A stretch of 64,000 nt of DNA from Microvenator marinus. GTDB lineage: Bacteria > Myxococcota_A > Bradymonadia > Bradymonadales > Bradymonadaceae. The translations under genes were made by a program, and so were the position numbers. This document shows positions 28,095 to 36,881 of this stretch, piece after piece. The stretch's first letter is position 1. The number at the start of each line of letters is the position of its first letter. The notes under the pieces were generated by a model. That model was not told where the DNA came from. It saw only the letters and a program-made list of their open reading frames with translations, and searched no databases. The stretch covers positions 5,480,001 through 5,544,000 of the forward strand of contig NZ_CP042467.1 in assembly GCF_007993755.1 (NCBI RefSeq). Direction: 5' to 3'.

Positions 28095-28738
28095 CGCGCA
28101 GCCAACCTGACGCGCGTTCGGGGTCGAATCGATATGCTCAAGACCGAGCGCCACGCGCTGCAGACGATTGGTGTGCTGGTGAAGAATCAGGAACTCGCGC
28201 ATAGATGCCGTGTGCTCGCTAATGGCCTGAAGTTGATGGGTGTGTTGGGCATCGCTCCTACGCGCAAAGTCATCGACGGCGACCGCTTTGGGAGGCACGA
28301 TGCGGCGGATAGGTTGATGGTTGCGGCGGCCAAGTTGGCGGTGGATTTGACGATGCCCACCGAGTCACTGGGAAGCCACAAGATGGTGTTGCCGGACCGA
28401 GAGGGGTATTGGGTCAGAAGACTCGTTGAAAAGGCTGTGGGTGGCTTCCACAAGGTTGTACTGCCTTCTGAGTGGAGGGTGAAGCCGGGCCGTAAGCTAA
28501 GTTGGCAGGTGGAAGACCCGAGTCCTGGCATTCTGAACGTTTTGCCCAACATGGTGACGGATATCGTCCTGGACCATAGTCCGAGCGGGCAAAGACTCGT
28601 CATCGACACCAAGTTCAACGATATCTTCACGAAGGGGCGGTACGGCAACACGTAGACCTCACCGCTTCGGCTGCCGAGATTCGCGCCCAACTGCTCCGCG
28701 TCATCGAACCCGCGGGCTCAGCGCTCTTGCTCTGGTAG
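28095..28738 (+). pseudogene. mcrC: Broken copy of mcrC 3' part (copy 2)
   Basis: Closely matches the intact mcrC at 26210-27094 but lacks its 5' part and carries two internal deletions. One, near 28153, joins GAGCGCCAC to GCGCTGCAG and removes about 72 bases in frame. The other, at 28653, removes about 170 bases after GGCAACACGT and causes an immediate stop. The nuclease segment LVIDTKFN is present but the protein cannot be whole. It is followed by repeat A copy 2. Confidence 0.85.
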
Positions 28739-28882
28739 CGTTTGGTCTTTCAAACTTGGACTTTGTCACTCAAAAGTTCAATGATATTCTGGGACCAAGT
28801 GGATTGGGAGCACCCGGTTGTCGTCTTTGCTTCGGTGAGTTCATCGGGGCTTTTCGCGTTCTTGGGACACTCGATTTCGAGC
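28734..28882 (+). repeat. Direct repeat A, copy 2
   Basis: Second copy of the sequence at 27090-27238, with only scattered substitutions. Here it is followed by the rhuM gene instead of the winged-helix fragment, so the block was copied and different sequence came to lie behind each copy. Confidence 0.85.
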
Positions 28883-28928
28883 TGTGAAGATTGGGACCAA
28901 ACTTCGATTCCAATAGGGAGAAGGTAGG

Positions 28929-29886
28929 ATGAGAGAGGATGATGGCACGTCGTCGGAGCTGATCCTGTATCAGACTCAGGATGGGGGAACTCGGATCGAG
29001 TGCCGATTGGAGAATGAAACAGTTTGGCTTTCTCAAAAGCAAATGGCCGACCTCTTTCAAGTCACGCCACAGAACGTCACCATGCATATCAAGGCGATCT
29101 ACGCCGAGGGAGAATTGGAGGAAACAGCAACTTGTAAGGATTTCTTACAAGTTCGAAGTGAGGGAAATCGTTCGGTTTCTCGCAATGTCAAGCACTACTC
29201 CTTGGAGATGATCTTAGCCGTGGGTTATCGCGTCCGCAGTCACAGAGGCACCCAGTTTCGCCAGTGGGCAACCGCCCGGTTGAGCGAGTACCTCATCAAG
29301 GGCTTCACCATGGACGACGATCGGTTGCGCGATCCGAGCCAGCGAACGGCGCTTTTACCAGAAGGTTCTGGACATCTATGCCACCAGTACTGACTACTCT
29401 CCACGTGCGGAGCAATCACAAATCTTCTTCGCGACGGTGCAGAATAAAATGCACTGGGCGACGCATGGACACACCGCCGCCGAACTCATTGTTGCTCGCG
29501 CGAATGCAGACGAACCATGGATGGGAATGCAGAGCACCCGCCCTGGTGGTGTGATCCGCAAGAAGGACGTGACGATTGCAAAAAACTACTTGACCGAGGA
29601 CGAGCTAAAGGTGCTGCATCGGATTGTGAACGCATACATTGAGTTCGCGGAACTCCAGGCTATGGAGCGCAAACCGATGACTATGCAGGGATGGATCGAC
29701 AAGCTAGACCAGTTCCTTACGTTTTCTGGCCGGGAACTACTCGATCACGCTGGCAAGGTGTCTGCTGAAGCTGCGAAGGTGAGGGCTGAGCATGAGTACC
29801 AAAGATACCAAGCCCTCGAAGACGCCAAACCGCGAGCGATTGATAGGGAGTTCGAGCAAGCTGTTAAGCGGTTGAAGGGGGATTGA
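28929..29886 (+). pseudogene. rhuM: RhuM-family gene disrupted by an internal deletion
   Basis: The 5' frame from the ATG at 28929 (with a GGTAGG site) encodes the typical RhuM N-terminus: TVWLSQKQMADLFQVTPQNV, HYSLEMILAVGYRVRS and FRQWAT. The frame is lost near 29338: after DDRLRDP the family sequence resumes in another frame as RASERRFYQKVLDIYAT and runs to 29886 (VQNKMHWATHGHTAAE). The segment normally between these is missing, so a short deletion with frameshift broke the gene. RhuM proteins are common in islands and restriction loci; their role is unclear. Reading through a frameshift is possible but unlikely. Confidence 0.8.
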
Positions 29887-29907
29887 GGAATCACAACCTC
29901 AGGTTTC

Positions 29908-30354
29908 TCAGTAACCCAGTCCTAACTCTTGCGCCTGGTCCGCGAGTTGTTGGAGGGTATCGCGGCTTTGTTCACGGCTCTTCTTTCGATACACCATGAG
30001 ATCACTCATTTTGATGCGACGATGCGTTCCAACCTTGTGATAGGGAATTGCACCAGCCTCCAGCTGTTGCACCAGGTGGGGACGCGAGACATTCAGAATG
30101 TCAGCGGCCTCTTGTGTTGTGAGTTCGGCGTGGTGCGGCACCACCGTCACGGCATTGCCATTCGCGAGTTCGGCGAGGACATCGGTCAGAATTTGAAACG
30201 CTGCGAACGGAATCGAAACCTCAAGGTCTCCAATTTTCAAGGAAACCTCTGCTGCGCTCCTCCTTTGGTCTTCAGAGTCACCCGTGATTAACCGGAGCGC
30301 TGCTTTTGCCTCTTGTGCTTCATCCAGGGTCGGTATCTCTATTGCGGAACTCAT
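29908..30354 (-). CDS. Excisionase-type HTH antitoxin, orphan copy 2
   Basis: 148 residues from the ATG at 30354, about 90 percent or more identical by eye to the copy at 27607-28053, with the same HTH (LTTQEAADILNVSRPHLV) and the same start. The frame stays open upstream but homology to copy 1 begins at this ATG. It again has no toxin gene downstream, where the rhuM remnant converges with it. An intact frame in both copies suggests the protein is still under selection or that the duplication is recent. Confidence 0.75.
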   Translation of the reverse strand: MSSAIEIPTLDEAQEAKAALRLITGDSEDQRRSAAEVSLKIGDLEVSIPFAAFQILTDVLAELANGNAVTVVPHHAELTTQEAADILNVSRPHLVQQLEAGAIPYHKVGTHRRIKMSDLMVYRKKSREQSRDTLQQLADQAQELGLGY

Positions 30355-30388
30355 ATGACTCTCCTCGTTTCGTCTCAAAGCACAGTAG

Positions 30389-30748
30389 GAAGCCACCAGA
30401 TGGTGTTGCCGGACCGAGAGGGGCATTGGGTCAGAAAACTCTTTGAAAAGGCTGTGGGTGGCTTCTACAAGGTTGTACTGCCTTCTGAGTGGAGGTGAAG
30501 CCGGGCCGGAAGTTAAGTTGGCAGGTGGAGGACCCGAGCCCTGGCATTCTGAACGTTCTGCCCAATATGGTGACGGACATCGTCCTGGACCATAGGCCGA
30601 GCGGGCAAAGGCTCGTCATCGACACCAAGTTCAACGATATCTTCACGAAGGGGCGGTACGGCAACACGTGGACCTGACCGCTTCGGCAGCAGAAATCCGC
30701 ACGCAACTGCTCCGAGTAATCGAACCCGCGGGCTCAGCTCTCTCCTAG
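30389..30748 (+). pseudogene. mcrC: Broken copy of mcrC 3' part (copy 3)
   Basis: Matches the intact mcrC from its GSHQMVLPDREGHW segment to the end, but with a one-base loss near 30497 (GGAGGTGAAG for GGAGGGTGAAG) that gives a stop, and with the same large deletion after GGCAACACGT found in copy 2. The shared deletion junction shows copies 2 and 3 descend from one already damaged copy. Confidence 0.85.
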
Positions 30749-30775
30749 TTTTTTCACACAAACGACTCCTTTTTT

Positions 30776-30802
30776 CCTTGGTGCACGTATTATTCACCAA
30801 GG
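30776..30802. promoter_or_regulatory. Perfect 8-bp inverted repeat upstream of Abi_2 gene
   Basis: Arms CCTTGGTG (30776-30783) and CACCAAGG (30795-30802) with an 11-base spacer, followed at once by TACAAT (30804-30809), a good -10 candidate, and the ATG at 30817. A run of T precedes rather than follows it, so it is more likely an operator than a terminator. If TACAAT is the -10, the transcript would be nearly leaderless. Confidence 0.5.
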
Positions 30803-30816
30803 CTACAATTCCACCA

Positions 30817-31788
30817 ATGCACGGGACGAGTGATGCCTTGAAGAACGTAAAGCCATGGAAGTCTCTTGATGATCAGATCGCCATTCTGAAGGGGCGTGGC
30901 CTGACTATCGAAGATGAAAATGCAGCGAAGGACTATCTTCGACGAATCGGATATTACCGGTTGAGTGGGTATTGGTATCCGTTTCGCGAGATGAACTCTC
31001 AGCACTTGGGAAAGAATCCCAGCCGATTGGACACTTTTATCCATGGGAGCCGATTCGAGGATGCGGTCAAGCTTTATGTGTTCGACAAGAAGCTTCGTCT
31101 ATTGGCCATGGACGCCCTTGAGCGTATCGAGATGGCACTGCGTGTGGATGTTGCTCATCTCCTCGGGAAGCACCACCCCTGCGCGCATCAAAACCCGCGA
31201 CTGCTTCACGGGAGTTTCGTCAAAAGGCCGATCAAGAAAAAAGGCCCGCATTTTGGCAAAACCGAGCATGAAGTTTGGTTAGAAAAACACGAGGAAAAAA
31301 CCAAAAAGTCGCGAGAACCGTTCATCGAACATCACAATCGTTTCTATAATGGCTGTATCCCGATTTGGGTTGCGATAGAGATCTGGGATTTCGGGATGTT
31401 GTCCCGACTTTTCGCGGGAATGCGCTATCCCGACCAAGACGAAATCGGAGCTCGATATGGGGTGAAGGGTGAGACGATTGAGCAATGGTTAAGAAGCCTT
31501 AACTTTGTCCGAAACGTCTCGGCGCATCACAGTCGTCTCTGGAACGCGAACATTGTTGAGGTTTCGGCTCCACACGTGCTCTTTCCCAAGGTCCCCAACT
31601 CTCGGGCATTCATGTACTTCTGCGCAATGAGTCACTTACTTTCCGTGATTTGTCCGAACACCAGCTGGCAATCTAGGTTCGTCGCACTTATGGAAGAGTT
31701 TCCGGAAGTCCCCAACGAATCTGTGAAACCTGAGGATATGGGCCTAGTTGAGGGCTGGAAGGAATGGCCGATTTGGGCCAAGAAATGA
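30817..31788 (+). CDS. Abi family protein (AbiD/AbiF type, Abi_2)
   Basis: 323 residues. The N-terminus (PWKSLDDQIAILKGRGL, then YLRRIGYYRLSGYWYPFR) is the hallmark of Abi_2 proteins, with RIEMALRVDVAHLLG in the middle. The late RNVSAH near residue 232, followed by HSRLWN, fits the R-x4-H motif of HEPN ribonucleases to which AbiD/F/J belong. Such proteins stop phage growth by killing or arresting the host, probably by RNA cleavage. I prefer the ATG at 30817 to the upstream TTG at 30778 because homologues begin near NVKPWKSL and the TTG lies inside a palindrome. Confidence 0.85.
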   Translation: MHGTSDALKNVKPWKSLDDQIAILKGRGLTIEDENAAKDYLRRIGYYRLSGYWYPFREMNSQHLGKNPSRLDTFIHGSRFEDAVKLYVFDKKLRLLAMDALERIEMALRVDVAHLLGKHHPCAHQNPRLLHGSFVKRPIKKKGPHFGKTEHEVWLEKHEEKTKKSREPFIEHHNRFYNGCIPIWVAIEIWDFGMLSRLFAGMRYPDQDEIGARYGVKGETIEQWLRSLNFVRNVSAHHSRLWNANIVEVSAPHVLFPKVPNSRAFMYFCAMSHLLSVICPNTSWQSRFVALMEEFPEVPNESVKPEDMGLVEGWKEWPIWAKK

Positions 31789-32084
31789 AAACCGACGCGT
31801 ACACAATGTGCAGAGGCGCCGGTCGTATTGATTGAAGTGTTAGCAAAATCACGGTCGCTGTCAACTGATTTTTCACAACGTCAAGAATCGCAGCCAAAGA
31901 TGTCCAACAGGTTGTTGCGTTTTGGCCGTCTCGAGTCCAAACGTGTTAGCCAAAGTGAAACAGGCGAGCGCGTTGGATATCTGCTTCGTCAATGCGATTG
32001 CCGTCTTGATCGGCTAGTATGACGTCTCATCATGACGAGCGTTTTTGCAAAATGAACCACGCCCCCTCTCTCCCTGAAACGTCA
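31789..32084. other. Intergenic stretch without recognised gene
   Basis: 296 bases between the convergent Abi_2 and surface lipoprotein genes. Short frames on both strands show no family signature. A minus-strand stretch near 31960-32010 reads like a fragment rich in Asp (ADQDGNRIDEADIQ) but is too short to assign. No convincing terminator hairpin with a T run was found. Confidence 0.4.
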
Positions 32085-35033
32085 CTATCGCACCCACAGG
32101 GCTCCGTTTCCGGAGCTTGCGTGGTGCAAACGAAAGCAACCGTTGTGATTGTCTCCGTTGTACTGCAAGAAGTCGTGTAGTGGGTAGGAGCCACCACCGT
32201 AGTCGGCTCCTCCCCAAACAACAGACGTTGGTGTTTCCCATGCGTTGGCAACTACGCAAGCGTAGTCGTCACACGAGTAGCGATATGTGAACATCAGAGT
32301 GCCTTCGCGTGCTTGCGAGTCCCAACCGTTCTCATAACGCAAAAAGTCAGACACACCATCGCAATCCATTCGATATACGCTTTGTGCTGTATTCGTGGCA
32401 CTAATCGCGTTGATTTGGGTGTCGGATAGCTTGGCTGAGAATGATTGATTGGGTCCGGTGAGCATGCCCACGGCTGATCGATTGACGTGAGCGCGGTCGG
32501 TATCTCGCATCACCGCTCCTAAGGACCATCCCCCACCGTTCGTAGTCATGTCGCAATAAGCGTTAAACGGGTTAATGGGGCCGGAACCGTCCGGATCAAT
32601 TTGATAGACTCCGCTTGGAGTGGTTGGAGACTGATTCTTGAGGTCCAGACAACTGGTAGGTGGTGTGGCGGACACCGATGACGAACCCGCTGGGCCCGCA
32701 TTTTCGCCATCAAAGGGTGTGACTCGGCATTCCCAAGTTTCGGCATCGCTCGTTGCAGAAGCCGGGACCGTGGCAGCCGTGTAGCCCGTAGATTGGCCGT
32801 TCCTCCACCATGCGTACGTGTAGGTGATGCTATCTTGGTCGGCATCGGTTGAAGGTACTGTGATCTGGCAGACGAGGTCGTCCGTGGACGCGGGTTGGGC
32901 GGGCGAAATGGCCACGGTTGGGGCGCTCGGTGGAGTGTTCAGGATGTTGAGGGACTGTGTGCCGGTGCCGCTTGTGGCGGTCCCGTCAGAGGCTTTAACA
33001 AGGCATGTCCAGTTCTCGGCTTTGGTGGTGGAGGCGGAGCTTACCACCTGGGTGGTGTTGGCGGTTGCCACACCGTCTTGCAACCACGAGTATTCATACG
33101 TTATCGGGTCGCCATCAGGGTCCACCGACGCCGTCTGGACCGAGCATACGAGGTTGTCGGTGGTTCGCGGAGCGGTGGGTGAAATGGCAGGTTGTGGGGT
33201 GCTCGGTGCCGAGTTTTGGATGGTAGCCGACGCGGTTGCTGGCGGGCCGCTCAGGCTTCCGTCGGAGGCGGTGGCGGTGCATTCCCATATCTGGCCTCTT
33301 GCGGTGTTGGACGCGCTCAATATGGCCCCGGTATTGGCTATGGGCGCGCCGTCTCGCCGCCATGCGTACGTGTACGTCAACGTGTCACCATCCGGGTCCG
33401 TGGCCGCTGTGACGATGTCACAGCTGAGGTCTTGAGTGGTGTTCGGCGAGCTTGGGGTAATGGCGGTTGTGGGGGCGCTTGGGGCTGTATTGAGGATTGT
33501 GGTCTGCACTTCGGTTGCAGGGCCGCTCAAGAGCCCGTCGTTTGCGCGCACCGCGCAGGTCCAGACTTCGCCCTTGCTTGTCTGAGAAGACGGAACTGTG
33601 GACGCCGTAAGGCCTGAAGGAGCGCCGTTGACACTCCAGCTGAAGAGGTAGGCGAGCGTGTCGCCATCGGCATCAGTCGCCGGAGTAACAACTTCGCACG
33701 TCAAGTCATCGGCTGTTCGCGCCGTGGCGGGGTTGATTGAAGCTTGCGGCGCGCCAGGCGCTTCGTTGACGATGACGCGGGTGGCGCTCGCGGTTGGGCC
33801 GTGATCGGTGCCATCATTGGGCGTTACTTCGCATGTCCAGGATTCGCCCTTGGCGGTGGCGCTTGCTGGTAGGGTGGCCTCGGAGTACGAGGTCGGCGAG
33901 CCGTTTTTCAACCACCGGTACGTGTAGGTGAGCTCGTCTCCGTCCGCATCGTTTGCAGGCGCGATGAGCTGGCAATTGAGGTCCACCGAGGTTGTGGAGG
34001 AGGGCGGCAGAATTTCCACCTGAGCTGCGCTTGGCGGCGAGTTTTGGATGGTGGTGGAGATAGTGGCTTCTGGGGAGTCGGCTTCGCCGTCATTGGCTCG
34101 GGCTACGCACTCCCAGGCTTGGCCGCGCTCGGTTTGGTCGGCACCCAACGTTGCGCCGGGCACCACCGAGGCTCCCAAACGCCATTCGAACGTGTAACTT
34201 AGCTCGTCTCCGTCCGCATCGGTGGCCGGGGTGGCGACATCACACACGAGGTCTGAGCTGCTCGTGGTAGGGTCTGGCGAAACTTGCAGGGTAGGGGCCT
34301 CGGGCGGCGTGTTGACGATGGCCACGGCAGCCGAGGCTTGTGGCTCGCCGTCTTCGATGCCGTCGTTCGGAGTGATGATGCAACGCCATTCCTGTCCTTT
34401 GGACGTGAGTGAGGCGGGGATTTCATCTGTGTTGTGAGTGGTCGGTGCACCGTCCAGAGTCCAGGCGAATTGCAGGCTCACTTCCTGGCCGTCTGGGTCT
34501 GAGTTGGTCGTGGGCACACATCTGAGCGGTGCGTGAGTGCGCGGTTCTGCGGGCTCGATCACGGGTGCCTCCGCTTCTGGAGGGCGATTGACGATCTGCA
34601 CGCTGGCGCCACCGATTGGCCCTTCGATACCGTCCGCCACGGGAGTGACCTTGCATGTCCACGATTGTCCAGGCTCGGTTCTGGAAGCCGCGACCGCCGG
34701 AACATTGATGGCCTGATCGGTGCCGTCCACTTCCCACGCGTAGGTGTAGGTGACCGACGCTCCTGATGGTGCCACAGATTCGGTCACGACCTCGCAATTG
34801 AGTTGGTCTGAGGTGAGAGGCTCTAATGGGGTCACCAGTACCACCGGTTCTGAAGGTGCATCCGGTTCGGGACCCGCATCCGGTTCGGGACCTGCATCCG
34901 TTTCTGAGCCATCGTCTTCTTCTGAGCCCATATCAACCGGTGGTTCTTCTGTTTTCCAATCCCTTGCTGGATTAGATTCGCTACAAGCCATCCAAGTCAG
35001 GGCAGACAATACCAATAAGATTCTAGCCGTCAT
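32085..35033 (-). CDS. Large surface lipoprotein with eight PKD/Ig-like repeats and fibrinogen-like C-terminus
   Basis: 982 residues. A signal peptide with lipobox WMAC (Cys 17) is followed by an acidic Asp/Glu/Pro linker. Eight repeats of about 90 residues come next, each with a DLxC strand, a DADGDxLxYxYxW core and a closing WxC, so each carries a likely disulfide. The last 190 residues (CLDLKNQSP, then FNAYCDMTTNGGGW) match the fibrinogen C-terminal-like fold seen in bacterial adhesion proteins. It probably stands on the outer membrane and binds glycans or other cells. A -24/-12-like palindrome lies about 66 bases upstream of the start. Confidence 0.85.
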   Translation of the reverse strand: MTARILLVLSALTWMACSESNPARDWKTEEPPVDMGSEEDDGSETDAGPEPDAGPEPDAPSEPVVLVTPLEPLTSDQLNCEVVTESVAPSGASVTYTYAWEVDGTDQAINVPAVAASRTEPGQSWTCKVTPVADGIEGPIGGASVQIVNRPPEAEAPVIEPAEPRTHAPLRCVPTTNSDPDGQEVSLQFAWTLDGAPTTHNTDEIPASLTSKGQEWRCIITPNDGIEDGEPQASAAVAIVNTPPEAPTLQVSPDPTTSSSDLVCDVATPATDADGDELSYTFEWRLGASVVPGATLGADQTERGQAWECVARANDGEADSPEATISTTIQNSPPSAAQVEILPPSSTTSVDLNCQLIAPANDADGDELTYTYRWLKNGSPTSYSEATLPASATAKGESWTCEVTPNDGTDHGPTASATRVIVNEAPGAPQASINPATARTADDLTCEVVTPATDADGDTLAYLFSWSVNGAPSGLTASTVPSSQTSKGEVWTCAVRANDGLLSGPATEVQTTILNTAPSAPTTAITPSSPNTTQDLSCDIVTAATDPDGDTLTYTYAWRRDGAPIANTGAILSASNTARGQIWECTATASDGSLSGPPATASATIQNSAPSTPQPAISPTAPRTTDNLVCSVQTASVDPDGDPITYEYSWLQDGVATANTTQVVSSASTTKAENWTCLVKASDGTATSGTGTQSLNILNTPPSAPTVAISPAQPASTDDLVCQITVPSTDADQDSITYTYAWWRNGQSTGYTAATVPASATSDAETWECRVTPFDGENAGPAGSSSVSATPPTSCLDLKNQSPTTPSGVYQIDPDGSGPINPFNAYCDMTTNGGGWSLGAVMRDTDRAHVNRSAVGMLTGPNQSFSAKLSDTQINAISATNTAQSVYRMDCDGVSDFLRYENGWDSQAREGTLMFTYRYSCDDYACVVANAWETPTSVVWGGADYGGGSYPLHDFLQYNGDNHNGCFRLHHASSGNGALWVR

Positions 35034-35098
35034 TCTTCCTCCATCCCGAGGTGAAGTTCCAAGGTGTTTTGAGATTTTTAGGATACTATCACAAGGTT

Positions 35099-35115
35099 CG
35101 GCACGATATGTGCCG
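35099..35115 (-). promoter_or_regulatory. Palindromic -24/-12-like element upstream of the surface lipoprotein
   Basis: CGGCACGATATGTGCCG. Read leftward it has GG and GC separated by 10 bases, as in sigma-54 promoters (TGGCACG-N4-TTGC), which would put the start of transcription near 35089 and leave a leader of about 56 bases to the ATG at 35033. Similar elements lie at 40778 and 56479. Confidence 0.4.
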
Positions 35116-35184
35116 GTGTCTCAGATTCTTCTCGTCTGCCTGACGAGGACGCAGCCTTCGTCGGCGACCCCATTCCACCTTAGG

Positions 35185-35284
35185 AAGTGCATGCACTTAT
35201 TGATAAGTGTTGGCGTTTTCTAAGTGAACAGCCAAGGGAAGGGGTCTTGCAAGTTCTTTACATTTGTTCGTAAGTGTGTAGGAT
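35185..35284 (+). promoter_or_regulatory. abiEi promoter with overlapping palindromes
   Basis: TTTACA (35257-35262) and TAGGAT (35279-35284), 16 bases apart, make a fair sigma-70 promoter for abiEi. Upstream are the palindrome AAGTGCATGCACTT (35185-35198) and CACTTATTGATAAGTG (35194-35209), with further TAAGTG half sites at 35221 and 35271. AbiEi antitoxins repress their own operon through inverted repeats, so these are likely operators. Confidence 0.5.
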
Positions 35285-35302
35285 ATGCATAGATGGGAGA
35301 AG

Positions 35303-35899
35303 ATGAGACACTACGACAAGATAACCGAACTGGCGGCAAACAAGGGAATCATCAGCGCCAGCGATGTTGAAGAGCTGGGGATCTCACGCAACTACCTTTA
35401 CGCAATGTGCCGCGAAGGACTGCTCGAGAGGAGCTCGCGAGGGCTATATATGCTTGCTGACTCGGACGTGAGCGCACACCACGGTCTTGCTGAGATTTCA
35501 AAAAGAATTCCCAGCTCCGTAATCTCACTCATATCCGCTCTTAACTTCCACGAACTCACCACCCAAATCCCGCACGAGGTCTGGTTCTCCATTCCTCGAG
35601 ACACGTGGCTGCCTGAGATAGACTATCCGCCTATTCAAGTCACAAGAGTTTCAGAGCCTGCCTACTCGTTTGGTGTAGAAGAACATACCATTGGAGGTGT
35701 GAGCGTAAGCATCTACTCCCCAGCAAAGACAGTCGCGGATTGTTTTAAATTTCGGAGCAAGGTTGGACTTGATGTGGCTATTGAGGCTCTTCGTTCCGCT
35801 TGGGATGCTCGGAAAATCACGGTGGATGAACTTGTCCAAGCCGCTCAAGTCGACCGGGTCTGGACGGTGATTCGCCCCTACGTGGAGGCAACGGTTTGA
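35303..35899 (+). CDS. abiEi: Type IV antitoxin AbiEi
   Basis: 198 residues from the ATG at 35303, which follows GGGAG; the earlier ATG at 35285 would precede the probable transcription start. An N-terminal winged helix (KGIISASDVEELGISRNYL, then GLLERSSRGLYML) leads into the typical AbiEi C-terminal domain (SVISLISALNFHELTTQIP, SPAKTVADCF). AbiEi represses the operon and counters the AbiEii nucleotidyltransferase. Here the downstream toxin is damaged, so the gene may persist as an orphan regulator. Confidence 0.88.
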   Translation: MRHYDKITELAANKGIISASDVEELGISRNYLYAMCREGLLERSSRGLYMLADSDVSAHHGLAEISKRIPSSVISLISALNFHELTTQIPHEVWFSIPRDTWLPEIDYPPIQVTRVSEPAYSFGVEEHTIGGVSVSIYSPAKTVADCFKFRSKVGLDVAIEALRSAWDARKITVDELVQAAQVDRVWTVIRPYVEATV

Positions 35900-36488
35900 G
35901 CCCTCTCTCGATACGCCATGGAGAGATTCCTATTTTGGTTTGCTACACAATGCAAAGATTCCGATTCAGATCGATATTGGCTTTGGCGACGCAGTAACCC
36001 CCGCTCTTGATCAAATTGAGTATCCGACATTGCTGGATGGACAACCTCCCAAACTAAAAGCTTACCCTCGATACACGGTGGTAGCCGAAAAAGTGGAGGC
36101 GATGGTTAAACTCGGCTTGGCGAACAGTAGGATGAAGGACTTTTACGATGTTTGGCTTCTTTCGAAGTTGTTTACTTTCGATGGTCAGCTTCTTGCACTG
36201 GCTTTCAAAAACACCTTTGAGCGTCGATCAACAACTCTGCCTCTCACAATGCCCACTGCTTTGTCTCCGTCATTCACCGAGGGTTCGCAGAAGTTGGTCC
36301 AGTGGAACGCATTTATCAGGAAGGCCAAATCAAAAATCGATGTTCCAGAGTTGTCCGTGGTTGCCGAAGAGATTGCGGCATTCGTGATGCCTGTCTTTGA
36401 TAGCCTGGGAATGGAGACTACTTTTGAACAGGCCTGGACTTCTGGCGACGGATGGAAAAGGTCCATTCTTGCAACCGAACACTTCTAA
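35898..36488 (+). pseudogene. abiEii: AbiEii nucleotidyltransferase toxin, N-terminally deleted
   Basis: The frame from 35898 encodes the middle and end of an AbiEii/AbiGii toxin: YFGLLHNAKIPIQIDIGFGD, then VVAEKVEAMVKLGL and NSRMKDFYDVWLL. The first 80 to 100 residues, including the GSxxL and DxD-type catalytic motifs, are absent, and no ATG or good start exists before the homology begins, directly after the abiEi stop. A deletion that fused the abiEi end to the toxin middle explains this. The toxin should be inactive. Confidence 0.75.
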
Positions 36489-36551
36489 AACCTCCTTCGA
36501 ACGAATCGACGACGCTGTCGCAACGGCGCCATACCGTGGTAACCTTGGCCC

Positions 36552-36881
36552 ATGAATGATGACGAACCGAAAATCGAAGAAGAACTTTTACAGAACGAAG
36601 CTGAGCCAGAGGAGTCGGAGGAGTCGGCGGAGCGGACGTATCCAAACGACCCCTTGCACGGGGTAACGCTCAAGGCTCTTCTCACGTCGCTCGTGGAACA
36701 ATACGGATGGGAGACGCTCGCCAATGCGGTACCTATCCGTTGTTTCGAAGAGAACCCTTCAATCTCTTCGAGCCTGAAGTTCTTGCGAAAAACACCTTGG
36801 GCTCGTGAGAAGGTGGAGCAGATGTACATCACAGGGGACGTGAGGCCGGCGTGGAAACGTCGAGGGCGGTCTAAGAGATGA
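36552..36881 (+). CDS. VF530 family (DUF2132) protein
   Basis: 109 residues. An acidic N-terminal tail of about 30 residues precedes the VF530 domain: [20 protein letters not shown], then [15 protein letters not shown]530 proteins are small helical DNA-binding proteins of unknown duty in many proteobacteria. The stop overlaps the next gene by 4 bases. Confidence 0.88.
   Translation: MNDDEPKIEEELLQNEAEPEESEESAERTYPNDPLHGVTLKALLTSLVEQYGWETLANAVPIRCFEENPSISSSLKFLRKTPWAREKVEQMYITGDVRPAWKRRGRSKR

Noticed and set aside
32824-33435. Plus-strand frame of 203 codons
   Set aside because: Antisense to the repeat region of the surface lipoprotein, which has far better protein character and a signal peptide.
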